Positions 16,769 through 25,374 of a DNA stretch of 33,952 bases are shown here, one piece after another. Within the stretch, counting starts at the first letter, position 1, and each line of letters starts with the position of its first letter. A program made the position numbers and the translations under genes. The stretch is from Pirellulales bacterium (GTDB lineage: Bacteria > Planctomycetota > Planctomycetia > Pirellulales > UBA1268): positions 1 through 33,952 of the forward strand of contig JADHNY010000036.1 of the NCBI GenBank assembly GCA_016779265.1, written 5' to 3'. The notes below the pieces were generated by a model. That model ran no database searches, was not told where the DNA came from, and worked only from the letters and a program-made list of their open reading frames with translations.

Positions 16769-19700
16769 TTAGGGGATCAGGCTGCCCACGGGCGTTCTAC
16801 CCGCGTCAGCGGAATCGGTCACGGCAGGCTCACTGGCCGGCCCAGCAGCGGACGCCTGCGAACCGTCGGCGGCCGCATCAACTGCAGCTGCATCAGATGG
16901 CACTGCATCAGCAGACGCTGCATCAGGAGAGGCCCCATCAGGGGACGCTGTCGGAGCCTGAAGGAATGCCTCGAGTGACATCTGCCGGTTGGCGAACGTG
17001 TCGTAGTGCATCAACAGATCAGTAAGTGCCGAGAGCTGCTCATCGCTATTTCCGCGATAGAGCTCCTGGCTCACCGGCTTGTCGAACGGAATGTTGACCG
17101 GCATCCCCGTGTACGGCAGGAACCGCTTCGGATTGCCAATCCAGCCGTGGACATAGTCCGGCCTCAGCCGTTGCCGGACCTCCGACAACTGCGGCGCCAA
17201 AGCCTTCGGATTACCAGGCGGAGCGTAGTCACCCACCAAGTGGCACTTCACGCAGTAGTTGCCGTTCGTCACGATCTTCATCGCGTCGTTCAGGTGATCC
17301 GGATACGTCTGCTCCCGTTCAGCAAGCGTGCTCGACTCATACCGAGGGTCGTAGTCGTAGGGGAACTCCGCACCATCAACCGCGGCAAAGTAGTTCACCA
17401 GTGCCGACGCCTGTGCTGACGACAGGTTAAACCGTGGCATCCGCAGCACGGCGGCTGGGCGAATCGGCTCTGGAGCCAACAGGAACGTATGCAGCCAGCT
17501 CGACTGCACTTTCTTTCCCTCGCCCACCAGTGGCGGCGGCAGCCAGCCCCACGCGTCGTCCGGCTTTACGTTCGGATTGATCTCAAGTTCGTCCTCAATG
17601 ACGACAGGGAATAGCAGGCGTGCGAGATCGCCACCATGGGCCGGATACGACTTACCTGCCTCGAGTGCATCCTCAGGCACGTAGATGTTCTGTGAACCGA
17701 CAGCCCACGGCTCGCCGTTGATGATCGCATCCTCGTAGAGCATGAAACCGCGATGCGGGATGATCTCTGGGTCCTCGTCAGCCTCCTCGCGGTCAATCGG
17801 AATGAAGTCTTGGTCGACCAGCTGTGGCTCACCGGTTTCGGCATCCAGCACTGATAGTCCATGGAGCGACGCGAAGCGGCGACCCCGCGGATCTGTTGCG
17901 AGCGAGGCTGCCAGCTGGTCCTGAGAGAACTGCGGCTGGAGGAACGCATAGTCTGGCACGACCGGCGGATCGCTGATCGAGTCCGGCGAATAGCGGATAT
18001 CCCACCGCTCCGCCTCCAAGACATGGCATCCGCCGCAGTTGAACTGCTCGAGCACCGCAAGGCCGTCGAGGCGAGCCTGCTCGCGAGGATCGGGCCTGTG
18101 CACAAACTCCTCAGCGGGCGGTTCCGCGACGAGCCCGAGCACAAACGTCATCACGGCTTCCCGCTGCGTCTCATTAAACGGGAACTGAGGCATGCGGTAC
18201 CGCTCGTTGTACGTCTTGTTGTCGGTCTTCTGGTAGTCGTAGCTTCGCGGCGCCCTGAGTTTCTGCCAGAGGAAGCCCTGCCGATCATGGGCCAACAGTT
18301 TTTCCAAAAAGTATCCGGTGTCTGGATCGAGTGACTCTGGATTGACGTGATGCTCACGGGTGTCGGCATAGGCAAGATCCGCTGCTACCACAGGGTCAGT
18401 GAGCTCGTCGGTCTCCGCGTGCTCGGCATGCTCGCCGTCGGCAGCATGCGAGCCGCCGTGGTCGGAGGTGGACATTTCGTCATCCCCAGCCTCCACTGCA
18501 TGCATGCCCGCATGAGGATCGGCATGGCCATGCCCGTGGCCACCGAGTTCGTTCATCAGATACGGCACAATCTGCTCAAAGGCGATCTTCGAAGATTCCT
18601 TTCTGCCCCAATCAGCCAGGGCCGCTCCCGCAGGCTTGGCGTCTTCAAAGCCCGGAATGTTGTGGCACGAGTAGCACGCCAGCTTGCCGATCGTTTTCTT
18701 TCCGACATACTCCAGCAGCTGCTGGTCACGGGCGTCTTCCTCCGCCGAGAGCGACAAGAGCATCGCTTCATCGCCACTGATACCGGCCATCGAATCGGGG
18801 AGGCCCTGGCGGGCATACGTGGCCGCTTTTTCCTTGACGAACCGCCCTTCAAGATAGAGAGCAGCGAGCTCTTCGGTTGCCGCCCGCTCGTCTGCGGTCA
18901 GCGAATCTGCAGCAGGTATGTCGGTGGGCTGCCACTCCTGCGTTGACTGCATCAGCCACGCTGTGGCGTCTGCAGCTGGATCACTCACCGTGCCGTCGGG
19001 CAACGTGACCGGCTCCAACAAAACATTTGGCATCAACGTCTTGGGGTGGTACCGACTCGGTTCCCGCAGCCAGCTGTAAAGCCAAGCCTCCCCGTTCGGA
19101 TTCGACGCCAACTTGGCGCCGATCCTGGAGAGATCCGGCCCCTGATTGTTGGTTGCCTCTGGGAACTCTTCATGCTGATGGCAGGCCAGACAGCCGCGAA
19201 CCTGCACAACCTTTCGCCCCCGCTCCGGATCAGGGTCTGCCGTGATCCCTTCATAGGGCGTGACGTACTCAAACGGTGAACTGACCGCGTCGAGGTACGC
19301 GATGATTGAGCGGATTTCGATTGGCTCATAACGCTCGCTCTCGGCCAGACCGTTTCCAGAGAGATGATCCCAGAGTCCGAAGAACCGCGGCATCTTGGTG
19401 GTCGGCCGGAAATCCATCGGATTACGGAGCCACGAATAGAGCCAATCAAATCCGGCCTTTGCCGACAGGTGCCTCAGACTTGGGCCGACCTTTGGCAGGG
19501 CGCCGGGGGTTTCCGGGTCGTTGAGCAGCGGTCCGAGGGTGTGCGAGCGGCTCGTCAGCACGGCCTCATCGCCAGCGGCGGCGTCTTCCTTGATCAAAGT
19601 AGCCAACCGTTGGCGGGCGGCAGCCGTATCTGGGCCGCTGCGAACGTCTTTAGCCAACTGAAAAGCCGTCGGCGCAAGTTCTGCGAGCCCCGGATCGGCC

Positions 19701-21451
19701 AGGAGGGCTTCGGCAATCTCATGGAAGTTCGGAGCAAGCCGCATATCGGGGCCTACTCGGGTGTCAGGGCCCGCATAGCCGTTTATCTCATGACAGCCGT
19801 AGCAGCCATACTCGCGAATGGTGTGATAGCCCTCGACGAGCTTTGGCGCGGGCGGCTCTGGGTAGCGACTGCTCGGCTCGAGATCGACCACTTGGTGGTG
19901 GCACTTCAGACAACTCGACTCCTCAAATCGCTCCGAATGCATCGGATAGATCCAGTGGTGATTGTCGAACCATCCGTACTCGTCATGCCATTCGTGTGCC
20001 TGCTTGGGCGAGTTCGGCGAGTGGGAGGACCATTTAAATGACGTGGCGCTGCCCTGCCCTTCATGGCAAATGGTACAGCCGAACACCTGCTTGGGATGCG
20101 GGCTCAGCGAACCCACGAAGAGATCAAGCCTCGGGTGACTGGCATAGGGCTGCGGGACACCCCGACGGACGTCCAGTTGCAACGCATTGCCCCAGGTGGG
20201 GCTCTCAATCAAGCGAGCCACGGCGACGTCACGTGTGTAGGTCCGTCCGCCGTCAACCGATTCAATCACGTCTCCCGCAGTCAGCCCTGCGATAGCCGCG
20301 GGGCTCTCCGGACGGACCACGGTGACGGTCGGATCCTCTGTATTGAACAGGCCTTCATCCGCGAGCCTCAGGCCGTACAGCCGCTCGAGCTGGTCGTTGC
20401 CATCCCCCTCAACGACCAGGAGAGCAGGAGCCTCCGCAACGATCTCGTCAGCGGATGGGTCTTCCGGGGTGGCCAGAGCGAGCGTGATCAACTCTGTCTC
20501 TGGATAGCCAGGATCGAGTGGGTTTCCGGGAGCCGACTTGTCGATGCCTTGATGGCATGTCGTGCAGCGGTCGAACCGTGCGACATCCCGAAAGTTGTTG
20601 TTAAACGTCAGGTCTGGAAGCCAGATCTGATCAATCCGCAGCGGACTGTTGAAGGCATCAAGGACCGGTAGTTCCAAGATGCTTTTACCGATGTTGGCCG
20701 CTTTGTCGTCTCGCGTCTTGGCCAACATTTCCAGCCCCTGGCGATGATCCGCCAGAGCCTTGGAAGCCGCGTCTTCGTCGCTCGTGATGTCTCGCAGCAA
20801 AGTTTCCAGTTCTTTGCGATGACCTGCGTCCGCCTGGCTGGCCAGGGTAGCCTCGTTCACCTTTGCGGTTGCCGCATCGGCAAGAGCCTGGAGTTCGTCG
20901 AGAGTTCGTTGCTCAGCACCATCAGCTACAGCAAGTTCGAAATCAGCACGCGCTTTATCAAACTGCGCCTTGAGCAGCTTGAGTCGACCTGCTGCCTGAT
21001 CTTCGCGGTACTCGCAGCGGGCCACGATGTCGCGGAGCCGTTCCAGCAGATCGCCGCGCAACACAAAGCGCTGGTCGGGATCGGTCGTGCCCGTGAGTCG
21101 CTCGACATCAGCCCGGGCGAGATCAACCGCCTCAGCGTCTTCTGCAACCGATGCCGCCTTGGCGAGAAACGCCTCAGTAATGGCGGGGTCGAGATCGGCT
21201 CTCCGAGCCTGCGCGAGGGTGGCCTCGAGCTCTTTCAAGGTTTCCGTAAACGCCTGTGACTGCTCCTCGGAAACACGCGCCGCCGCGGTCCATGTCTCAA
21301 GTTCACGGAACTCACGCTGGTACTTCTTCCAGGGACGGTTGTGGTCGGCCACCAGCATGGCGACGGTCGCAACGAGCAACGCGATGGCAGACACACCGAA
21401 AACGACGTGCAAAACCTTGAGGTTACGCCAGGTCTGTTCAGTTGCGGGCAT
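16769..21451 (-). CDS. Giant octahaem cytochrome c with coiled coil and PDZ-like domain, bc-complex subunit
   Basis: This 1560 aa protein has a single N-terminal membrane helix (13-34), a long coiled coil (about 40-260), and eight CxxCH sites with the first Cys at about 296, 459, 514, 550, 754, 926, 1139 and 1400. Between haems 1 and 2 lies a PDZ-like domain (about 355-430: VTVVRPESPAAIAGLTAGD, VIESVDGG, LDVRRG). A His-rich acidic stretch (971-1012) and an Ala/Ser/Asp/Pro-rich tail (1500-1555) are present. It lies 55 bp after the cytochrome b C-terminal gene, where cytochrome c1 or f is expected, so it probably takes electrons from the Rieske protein. Multihaem subunits in bc complexes are known from anammox planctomycetes; the PDZ-like insertion is my reading. 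No CDS break is visible. Confidence 0.9.
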   Translation of the reverse strand: MPATEQTWRNLKVLHVVFGVSAIALLVATVAMLVADHNRPWKKYQREFRELETWTAAARVSEEQSQAFTETLKELEATLAQARRADLDPAITEAFLAKAASVAEDAEAVDLARADVERLTGTTDPDQRFVLRGDLLERLRDIVARCEYREDQAAGRLKLLKAQFDKARADFELAVADGAEQRTLDELQALADAATAKVNEATLASQADAGHRKELETLLRDITSDEDAASKALADHRQGLEMLAKTRDDKAANIGKSILELPVLDAFNSPLRIDQIWLPDLTFNNNFRDVARFDRCTTCHQGIDKSAPGNPLDPGYPETELITLALATPEDPSADEIVAEAPALLVVEGDGNDQLERLYGLRLADEGLFNTEDPTVTVVRPESPAAIAGLTAGDVIESVDGGRTYTRDVAVARLIESPTWGNALQLDVRRGVPQPYASHPRLDLFVGSLSPHPKQVFGCTICHEGQGSATSFKWSSHSPNSPKQAHEWHDEYGWFDNHHWIYPMHSERFEESSCLKCHHQVVDLEPSSRYPEPPAPKLVEGYHTIREYGCYGCHEINGYAGPDTRVGPDMRLAPNFHEIAEALLADPGLAELAPTAFQLAKDVRSGPDTAAARQRLATLIKEDAAAGDEAVLTSRSHTLGPLLNDPETPGALPKVGPSLRHLSAKAGFDWLYSWLRNPMDFRPTTKMPRFFGLWDHLSGNGLAESERYEPIEIRSIIAYLDAVSSPFEYVTPYEGITADPDPERGRKVVQVRGCLACHQHEEFPEATNNQGPDLSRIGAKLASNPNGEAWLYSWLREPSRYHPKTLMPNVLLEPVTLPDGTVSDPAADATAWLMQSTQEWQPTDIPAADSLTADERAATEELAALYLEGRFVKEKAATYARQGLPDSMAGISGDEAMLLSLSAEEDARDQQLLEYVGKKTIGKLACYSCHNIPGFEDAKPAGAALADWGRKESSKIAFEQIVPYLMNELGGHGHGHADPHAGMHAVEAGDDEMSTSDHGGSHAADGEHAEHAETDELTDPVVAADLAYADTREHHVNPESLDPDTGYFLEKLLAHDRQGFLWQKLRAPRSYDYQKTDNKTYNERYRMPQFPFNETQREAVMTFVLGLVAEPPAEEFVHRPDPREQARLDGLAVLEQFNCGGCHVLEAERWDIRYSPDSISDPPVVPDYAFLQPQFSQDQLAASLATDPRGRRFASLHGLSVLDAETGEPQLVDQDFIPIDREEADEDPEIIPHRGFMLYEDAIINGEPWAVGSQNIYVPEDALEAGKSYPAHGGDLARLLFPVVIEDELEINPNVKPDDAWGWLPPPLVGEGKKVQSSWLHTFLLAPEPIRPAAVLRMPRFNLSSAQASALVNYFAAVDGAEFPYDYDPRYESSTLAEREQTYPDHLNDAMKIVTNGNYCVKCHLVGDYAPPGNPKALAPQLSEVRQRLRPDYVHGWIGNPKRFLPYTGMPVNIPFDKPVSQELYRGNSDEQLSALTDLLMHYDTFANRQMSLEAFLQAPTASPDGASPDAASADAVPSDAAAVDAAADGSQASAAGPASEPAVTDSADAGRTPVGSLIP

Positions 21452-21506
21452 GTCGGACGTTTCTCTTACAGTCGAGTTGAAGAATGAGCGGGGTTAGGCT
21501 GCCGAT

Positions 21507-22832
21507 TCAGAAGTTGAGCGACAACTCCGGGATACTGATGATGTAACTGAGATTCATGGTCCAGCGAAGCACCATCTTTAAGGGCAAACTGAGCATCAGC
21601 AGCATCAGGTTGGCCATCACCATGTATCGTAGGAAGCCCATCTTGGCGTAGTAGCGACGGAAGATCGTGACTGCCATTAGAGGTGGGAGCAGCACCAGGT
21701 AGCCGCCGACCAACAGCAAACCGGGGGCTTCTCGCAGAAGAATGGTGCCGATCTGCGTCAACGCAGAACTTCCTGCGGCAGCCACTGGGATCGGCTGATC
21801 CAGAAACCGCGTCCAGAACACCTGCGTGAGACTGACGTTGTTGAGCACTTCCACCTTGTAGGGCGTCCAGTACTCAAAAGGCCCAAAGAAGTTCCAGTTG
21901 GGGCCTCGCAGGAACGTGCCGAGGATAATCAGCGTGATCCAAAGCTCAAGGAAGCCGAACTGCCATGTTAGGTAGGCAAACTTTCGCTCGGCGATCGAGT
22001 AGTAGCCATTGCCCTTCTTGTTGAAGTCGAGATACGGCATCGCCATGAGCCCGAAGATCACGAGGCTCGGCAGGACCACACCGGCGTACCAAGGATCGAA
22101 GTAGACGAGCATCTCCTGCAGACCGAGGAAGTACCACGGAGCCTTCGAGGGATTCGGGGTTTTCACGCTCGAGGCGGGCTCTTCCAGTGGAGCCGGCAGC
22201 AGGATCGCCCAGGCCAGCAGGAAGGCCGACACGGCGATCATGCAGATCAGCTCGGTGTAGACCAGATCAGGCCACACCAGCACCTTTTCGTCGTTGACCT
22301 TTTCCATCGGTGGCTCGCCGCGGGCAATTCGCTCGTCGTTGACCACCGCTTGTTTGGTGGCGACCCAGGTGAAGAAGGCGAGCAGAAAGACGAGGCCGAC
22401 AATCGGCACGTTGTCTGCCTTCATCACGATCAAGGCAAAGTTTTGGTCGGCCATCGACAAGCCCATCAGCAGCAACGCCACATTGAAGAGCGTCCAGGCC
22501 ACCATGGGCTGCACGAAAAACTTGCGGTAGACGAAGAAAGCCACCAGCAGCACCGTCGTGCCCACGGTGTAGTTGACAGGTCCCGAGAGCGAGTTGACGA
22601 GATTACGCGCAGCCTCGGGGAGGGCCGGCACCGTGCTCTCGGTGCCCGAGAGGGCAAGACTGCCGAGAACCATCATGAAGGACGCAAAGACGGTCCAGAT
22701 GATCGCCCAGCCGGGCTGGTTTTTCCGCTGCCAAAGGATCACGGCTGCGATGCCATTCATCAGGGCAATCGCGGCGTAGTATCCGCCCAGGAATCCCGAA
22801 ACGTCCTTGAGGAACAGTTCGTTCGAATGCAT
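21507..22832 (-). CDS. Cytochrome b C-terminal half (subunit IV-like) with extra helices
   Basis: This 441 aa membrane protein has five N-terminal helices (about 17-35, 43-62, 88-103, 110-127, 142-158) not found in the classical subunit IV. They are followed by a subunit IV-like part with the quinol-oxidation loop NPSKAPWYFLGLQEMLVYF (227-245) and helices at 196-213, 250-267 and 291-308, then two further helices at about 365-386 and 403-422. The Qo motif is A-P-W-Y in place of P-E-W-Y, a form found in low-potential (menaquinone) complexes. It carries no haem-b ligands; these are in the separate N-terminal half encoded 106 bp upstream. It would form the Qo site with the Rieske protein. Confidence 0.9.
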   Translation of the reverse strand: MHSNELFLKDVSGFLGGYYAAIALMNGIAAVILWQRKNQPGWAIIWTVFASFMMVLGSLALSGTESTVPALPEAARNLVNSLSGPVNYTVGTTVLLVAFFVYRKFFVQPMVAWTLFNVALLLMGLSMADQNFALIVMKADNVPIVGLVFLLAFFTWVATKQAVVNDERIARGEPPMEKVNDEKVLVWPDLVYTELICMIAVSAFLLAWAILLPAPLEEPASSVKTPNPSKAPWYFLGLQEMLVYFDPWYAGVVLPSLVIFGLMAMPYLDFNKKGNGYYSIAERKFAYLTWQFGFLELWITLIILGTFLRGPNWNFFGPFEYWTPYKVEVLNNVSLTQVFWTRFLDQPIPVAAAGSSALTQIGTILLREAPGLLLVGGYLVLLPPLMAVTIFRRYYAKMGFLRYMVMANLMLLMLSLPLKMVLRWTMNLSYIISIPELSLNF

Positions 22833-22885
22833 GGCCGTGCCGGACGTCTTCTTTGAAGGTAAGGAATCAATAACCGCGTTGCTGC

Positions 22886-22908
22886 CGGAGGAGCATCAGC
22901 CACCTCCG
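22886..22908. other. Inverted repeat between the two cytochrome b genes
   Basis: CGGAGG at 22886-22891 is repeated inverted as CCTCCG at 22903-22908, with an 11 nt loop, in the 106 nt between the two cytochrome b genes. It could be an intercistronic mRNA hairpin that sets relative expression. No T-run follows. Confidence 0.3.
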
Positions 22909-22938
22909 ATTCACTATCTCCGTATCCCTGGGGCTCGC

Positions 22939-23712
22939 TTAGAGCGGCCCACTGATGCCGCCGTCTTTCCGGACTCTCCAGAAGTGGATCGCCAGTAAGA
23001 GTGCGACTGCGAGCGGGATCGCAATACAGTGCAGCACATAAAATCTATTGAGCGTTTCCTCGCCGACGAAGCGGGCTCCGAGGAGGCCGAAACGGGCGTC
23101 AGAACCATCGGTGATCATGTCAATGCCGCCGATCGTCAGCAGCTGCTGACCAGGCCCCTCGTAACCGAGAAGCGGTGTCGCTCGAGCCATGTTGGACCCC
23201 ACGGTAATGGCCCATATCGCCAACTGGTCCCAGGGCAGCAGATACCCGGTGAACGACAACAACAGCGTGAGCAACAACAGGATCACCCCAATCACCCAGT
23301 TAAACTCTCTGGGCGGCTTGTAGCTTCCGGTTAAAAACACGCGGTACATGTGGAGCCACGTGGTAATCACCATCGCGTGCGCACCCCACCTATGTAACTC
23401 TCGCAAGATGCCGAGACTGGTGACGTCGCGTAACGCCAAGATGTCGTTGTAGGCCCACTCCAACGTCGGCCGGTAGTAAAACATCAGCAACACGCCAGTG
23501 ACCGTTTCCACCAGAAACAGGAAGAAGGTCACGCCACCCATGCACCAGGTGAACGACAGCGCGATGCCCTGCTTCTTGATCGACACCGGATGAAGGTGAA
23601 GGAAGAAGTTGGTGAGCATCACAACGATCCGGTTCCGCCTGTCGAGCGGCATGGGATGCCGGAAGATGCTCTTCCAAATCTGCGAGTTGCGAATCGTTTC
23701 GCCGATAGCCAT
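22939..23712 (-). CDS. Cytochrome b N-terminal half, cytochrome b6-like with candidate haem c(i) Cys
   Basis: This 257 aa protein has four membrane helices with the two bis-His haem-b pairs: H107 and H121 ([20 protein letters not shown]) and H228 and H243 ([20 protein letters not shown]). The second pair is spaced by 15, as in b6, not 14 as in mitochondrial-type cytochrome b. [20 protein letters not shown] aligns with the b6 segment FYCLGGIT, placing C57 at the position of the Cys that covalently binds haem c(i)/c(n). The [10 protein letters not shown] and [15 protein letters not shown] motifs of b6 are also present. Split cytochrome b and b6-like features are usual for menaquinone complexes. 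It lies 34 bp after the Rieske gene. Confidence 0.93.
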   Translation of the reverse strand: MAIGETIRNSQIWKSIFRHPMPLDRRNRIVVMLTNFFLHLHPVSIKKQGIALSFTWCMGGVTFFLFLVETVTGVLLMFYYRPTLEWAYNDILALRDVTSLGILRELHRWGAHAMVITTWLHMYRVFLTGSYKPPREFNWVIGVILLLLTLLLSFTGYLLPWDQLAIWAITVGSNMARATPLLGYEGPGQQLLTIGGIDMITDGSDARFGLLGARFVGEETLNRFYVLHCIAIPLAVALLLAIHFWRVRKDGGISGPL

Positions 23713-23746
23713 GTGTGTGTCCGATGTGCTGCGGTCGGGTGGAGTG

Positions 23747-24802
23747 TTAGGCGGTCACGAAGGAAGCCGAATCGGCCCACTGGCCGAGTTCCTCTTGGAA
23801 CGTGCGGCTCTTGTCGACCTCAAGTTGTCCGTCGTCCGAAATCTGGATGGCGTACCTCTCGAGTGGCCGCGGTGCAGGCCCCTCAAAGTTGACCCCATCC
23901 TTATAGAACCCGCTACCGTGGCAGGGGCACTTGAACTTCTGCTCAGCCTCGAGCCAGTTCGGCGTGCAGCCCAGGTGGGTGCAGACGGTCTTGAGGGCGT
24001 AAATCTGCTCCTCACCACCGATCTCACTGTTGACCACCCAGACGCCGTACTGAGCCACGAACTTGGTTTCAACCTTGCCGGCCGGGAAGGCCTCTTTGAA
24101 GCCTACCTTGAAGCGACTTGGCGGCTCGGCAAGCACGTTCGGGAACAAGAAGCGAGCCAGTCCGAGCGAAAACAGCCCGCCAGTCACCGAGAGGGCCGTG
24201 AAACCGACAGCCATGAACGAACCCATGGCAATCGAGAGAAAGCCTCGGCGGTCAGTGGTGGCAGGCTTGGCCGCTACTGTTGGCCGAGTTGGCTTAGGCG
24301 GCACAGGCCTCGGCGGAGCCTTCGCTTTACCGGCAGGCTTTGGTTTGGGAAGCGCCGACGCCGGTGCATCAGCCTTGCTGGTCGGCCCTGGCTTCGAGCC
24401 AGAGCGAGCAGCAGCGAGGATGCTTGCGGTGTCACGCTGCAGTGGTGCCATCTTGGCCGCAGGCTTCTCAACCGCCTTCGCAGCGGCTGGCTTGGCGGCA
24501 GCGGCCTTGGCTGCGGGCTTCACGACCGGCTTTTCTGCTGCTGCAGCCTCGCCTGCTGACTTCTGCCGAGCCAGCTTCATGATTTCGGCAACGCTCGGAC
24601 GTCCACCATCCTTACCAACGGCAGGCTTCGCAGCAGGCTTTGCGGCTGCTGGCTTCGCAACCTCAGTCGCTGGGGCTGCGTCCTCAGTTGCGGGAGCCGC
24701 GTCGCTCGCCTGCGTGGCAGCCTCACCAGCGGCCGCTTCGGCTTTTTCCGCCCGGGCAGCTGCCAGAATCTCCGCCACCGACATTTTCTTCCGATCAGCC
24801 AT
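23747..24802 (-). CDS. Rieske iron-sulfur protein with long repeat-bearing N-terminal extension
   Basis: This protein of about 351 aa has a C-terminal Rieske domain with both cluster boxes: CTHLGC (C274, H276, C279) and CPCHGSGF (C292, C294?, H295). The cluster ligands are C274, H276, C292 and H295, with C279 and C294 as the disulfide pair. The membrane anchor (about 190-215) is preceded by TDRRGFLS, a twin-arginine-like signal. The first 185 residues are Ala/Lys/Pro-rich and cytoplasmic, with three copies of a short helix: [10 protein letters not shown] (8-17), [10 protein letters not shown] (70-79) and TASILAAAR (125-133). ATG 24802 has GAAGG 8 nt upstream; GTG 24817 is an alternative. It is the first gene of the respiratory block. 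Confidence 0.93.
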   Translation of the reverse strand: MADRKKMSVAEILAAARAEKAEAAAGEAATQASDAAPATEDAAPATEVAKPAAAKPAAKPAVGKDGGRPSVAEIMKLARQKSAGEAAAAEKPVVKPAAKAAAAKPAAAKAVEKPAAKMAPLQRDTASILAAARSGSKPGPTSKADAPASALPKPKPAGKAKAPPRPVPPKPTRPTVAAKPATTDRRGFLSIAMGSFMAVGFTALSVTGGLFSLGLARFLFPNVLAEPPSRFKVGFKEAFPAGKVETKFVAQYGVWVVNSEIGGEEQIYALKTVCTHLGCTPNWLEAEQKFKCPCHGSGFYKDGVNFEGPAPRPLERYAIQISDDGQLEVDKSRTFQEELGQWADSASFVTA

Positions 24803-25104
24803 GCTGCGTACCTTCACGATTGACCGCGATCATCGGGCGAAACACAAGGATCGCCCTCGGGAGCCTTCCTTCGTTTGAAAAGCGATCCCAACACCGTTGC
24901 TGGGCATATGTCGCTGCTGGGGTGGCACCCGCCAACATCGGCCGTCGCCGCTGGGCAGTTTCGTGCTGTCGCATTCCAGACGGCGATTCTCGGTCCTGTG
25001 CACCTGCCCAGGGCCGGACAACCACGACACCTTTTGTCGCCGCCTCGTCCTTGTTGAGGCAACGAATGCGATACTCACCCTGCTCTGCTCCATATCGAGC
25101 ACTC

Positions 25105-25125
25105 TTTCCCAAAAACATCGGGAAA
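25105..25125. other. Inverted repeat TTTCCC-N9-GGGAAA in the leader
   Basis: Perfect 6 bp arms at 25105-25110 and 25120-25125. It lies about 35-50 nt after the predicted transcription start of the respiratory block. It could be an RNA hairpin or a second protein-binding site; no T-run follows on the minus strand. Confidence 0.4.
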
Positions 25126-25133
25126 AAATGGGG

Positions 25134-25153
25134 TTCGTGATTTTTTTCACGAA
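25134..25153. promoter_or_regulatory. Inverted repeat TTCGTGA-N6-TCACGAA, candidate operator
   Basis: Perfect 7 bp arms at 25134-25140 and 25147-25153, separated by six T. It lies immediately after the predicted transcription start (about +4 to +24) of the respiratory block. A dimeric repressor bound here would block initiation; alternatively the transcript would begin with a hairpin. It faces purD on the other side and could act on both. Confidence 0.5.
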
Positions 25154-25163
25154 GTCTCTCTTA

Positions 25164-25191
25164 ACTCTATCGGCCACCGCCGCACTGTCAA
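25164..25191 (-). promoter_or_regulatory. Sigma-70-type promoter of the respiratory block
   Basis: On the minus strand TTGACA (25186-25191) is followed after 16 nt by TAGAGT (25164-25169, four of six bases). Transcription would start near 25157 and read through the leader into the Rieske gene. It is the best -35/-10 pair seen upstream of this block. Confidence 0.55.
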
Positions 25192-25234
25192 CGTCAGCCC
25201 AGATTGGTGAACCCGCCCGCTTTGCCCCAGTCCC

Positions 25235-25264
25235 TTGAACGAGAACCGGCATGAGCGTCACAAT
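25235..25264 (+). promoter_or_regulatory. Weak candidate promoter of purD
   Basis: TTGAAC (25235-25240) and CACAAT (25259-25264) are separated by 18 nt and lie about 110 nt before the purD start. Each box matches four of six consensus bases, so this is only a candidate. Confidence 0.25.
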
Positions 25265-25374
25265 CGCCCGGAGTGCTCCGTCGGGCAGTGCTGGTGATGA
25301 CGAACCTGCCGGTTCGTCGACGATGCACGGCTTGGCGAGATTGGCCCCCGCATTTCTCGAGGAAATACGCGAAC

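Larger units (their letters stand above)
24803..25163 (-). promoter_or_regulatory. Long untranslated leader of the respiratory block
   Basis: About 355 nt separate the predicted transcription start from the Rieske ATG. The stretch holds two inverted repeats (listed separately) near its 5' end. It also holds an open frame of 107 codons (25118 to 24795, minus strand) whose stop overlaps the Rieske start by 8 nt. That frame has no Shine-Dalgarno site and no recognisable domain, so I do not call it a gene. No known riboswitch fold was recognised by eye. Confidence 0.4.

Noticed and set aside
21507..23712. Split cytochrome b as a frameshifted single gene
   Set aside because: The halves are separated by 106 bp, each has its own start, and the second half carries five additional helices, as expected for a true split gene.
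24795..25118. Open frame of 107 codons in the leader of the respiratory block
   Set aside because: No Shine-Dalgarno site and no domain; kept only as part of the leader note because its stop overlaps the Rieske start.
25134..25153. Inverted repeat with T-loop as a rho-independent terminator
   Set aside because: The T-run is in the loop, not after the stem, and no gene ends nearby.
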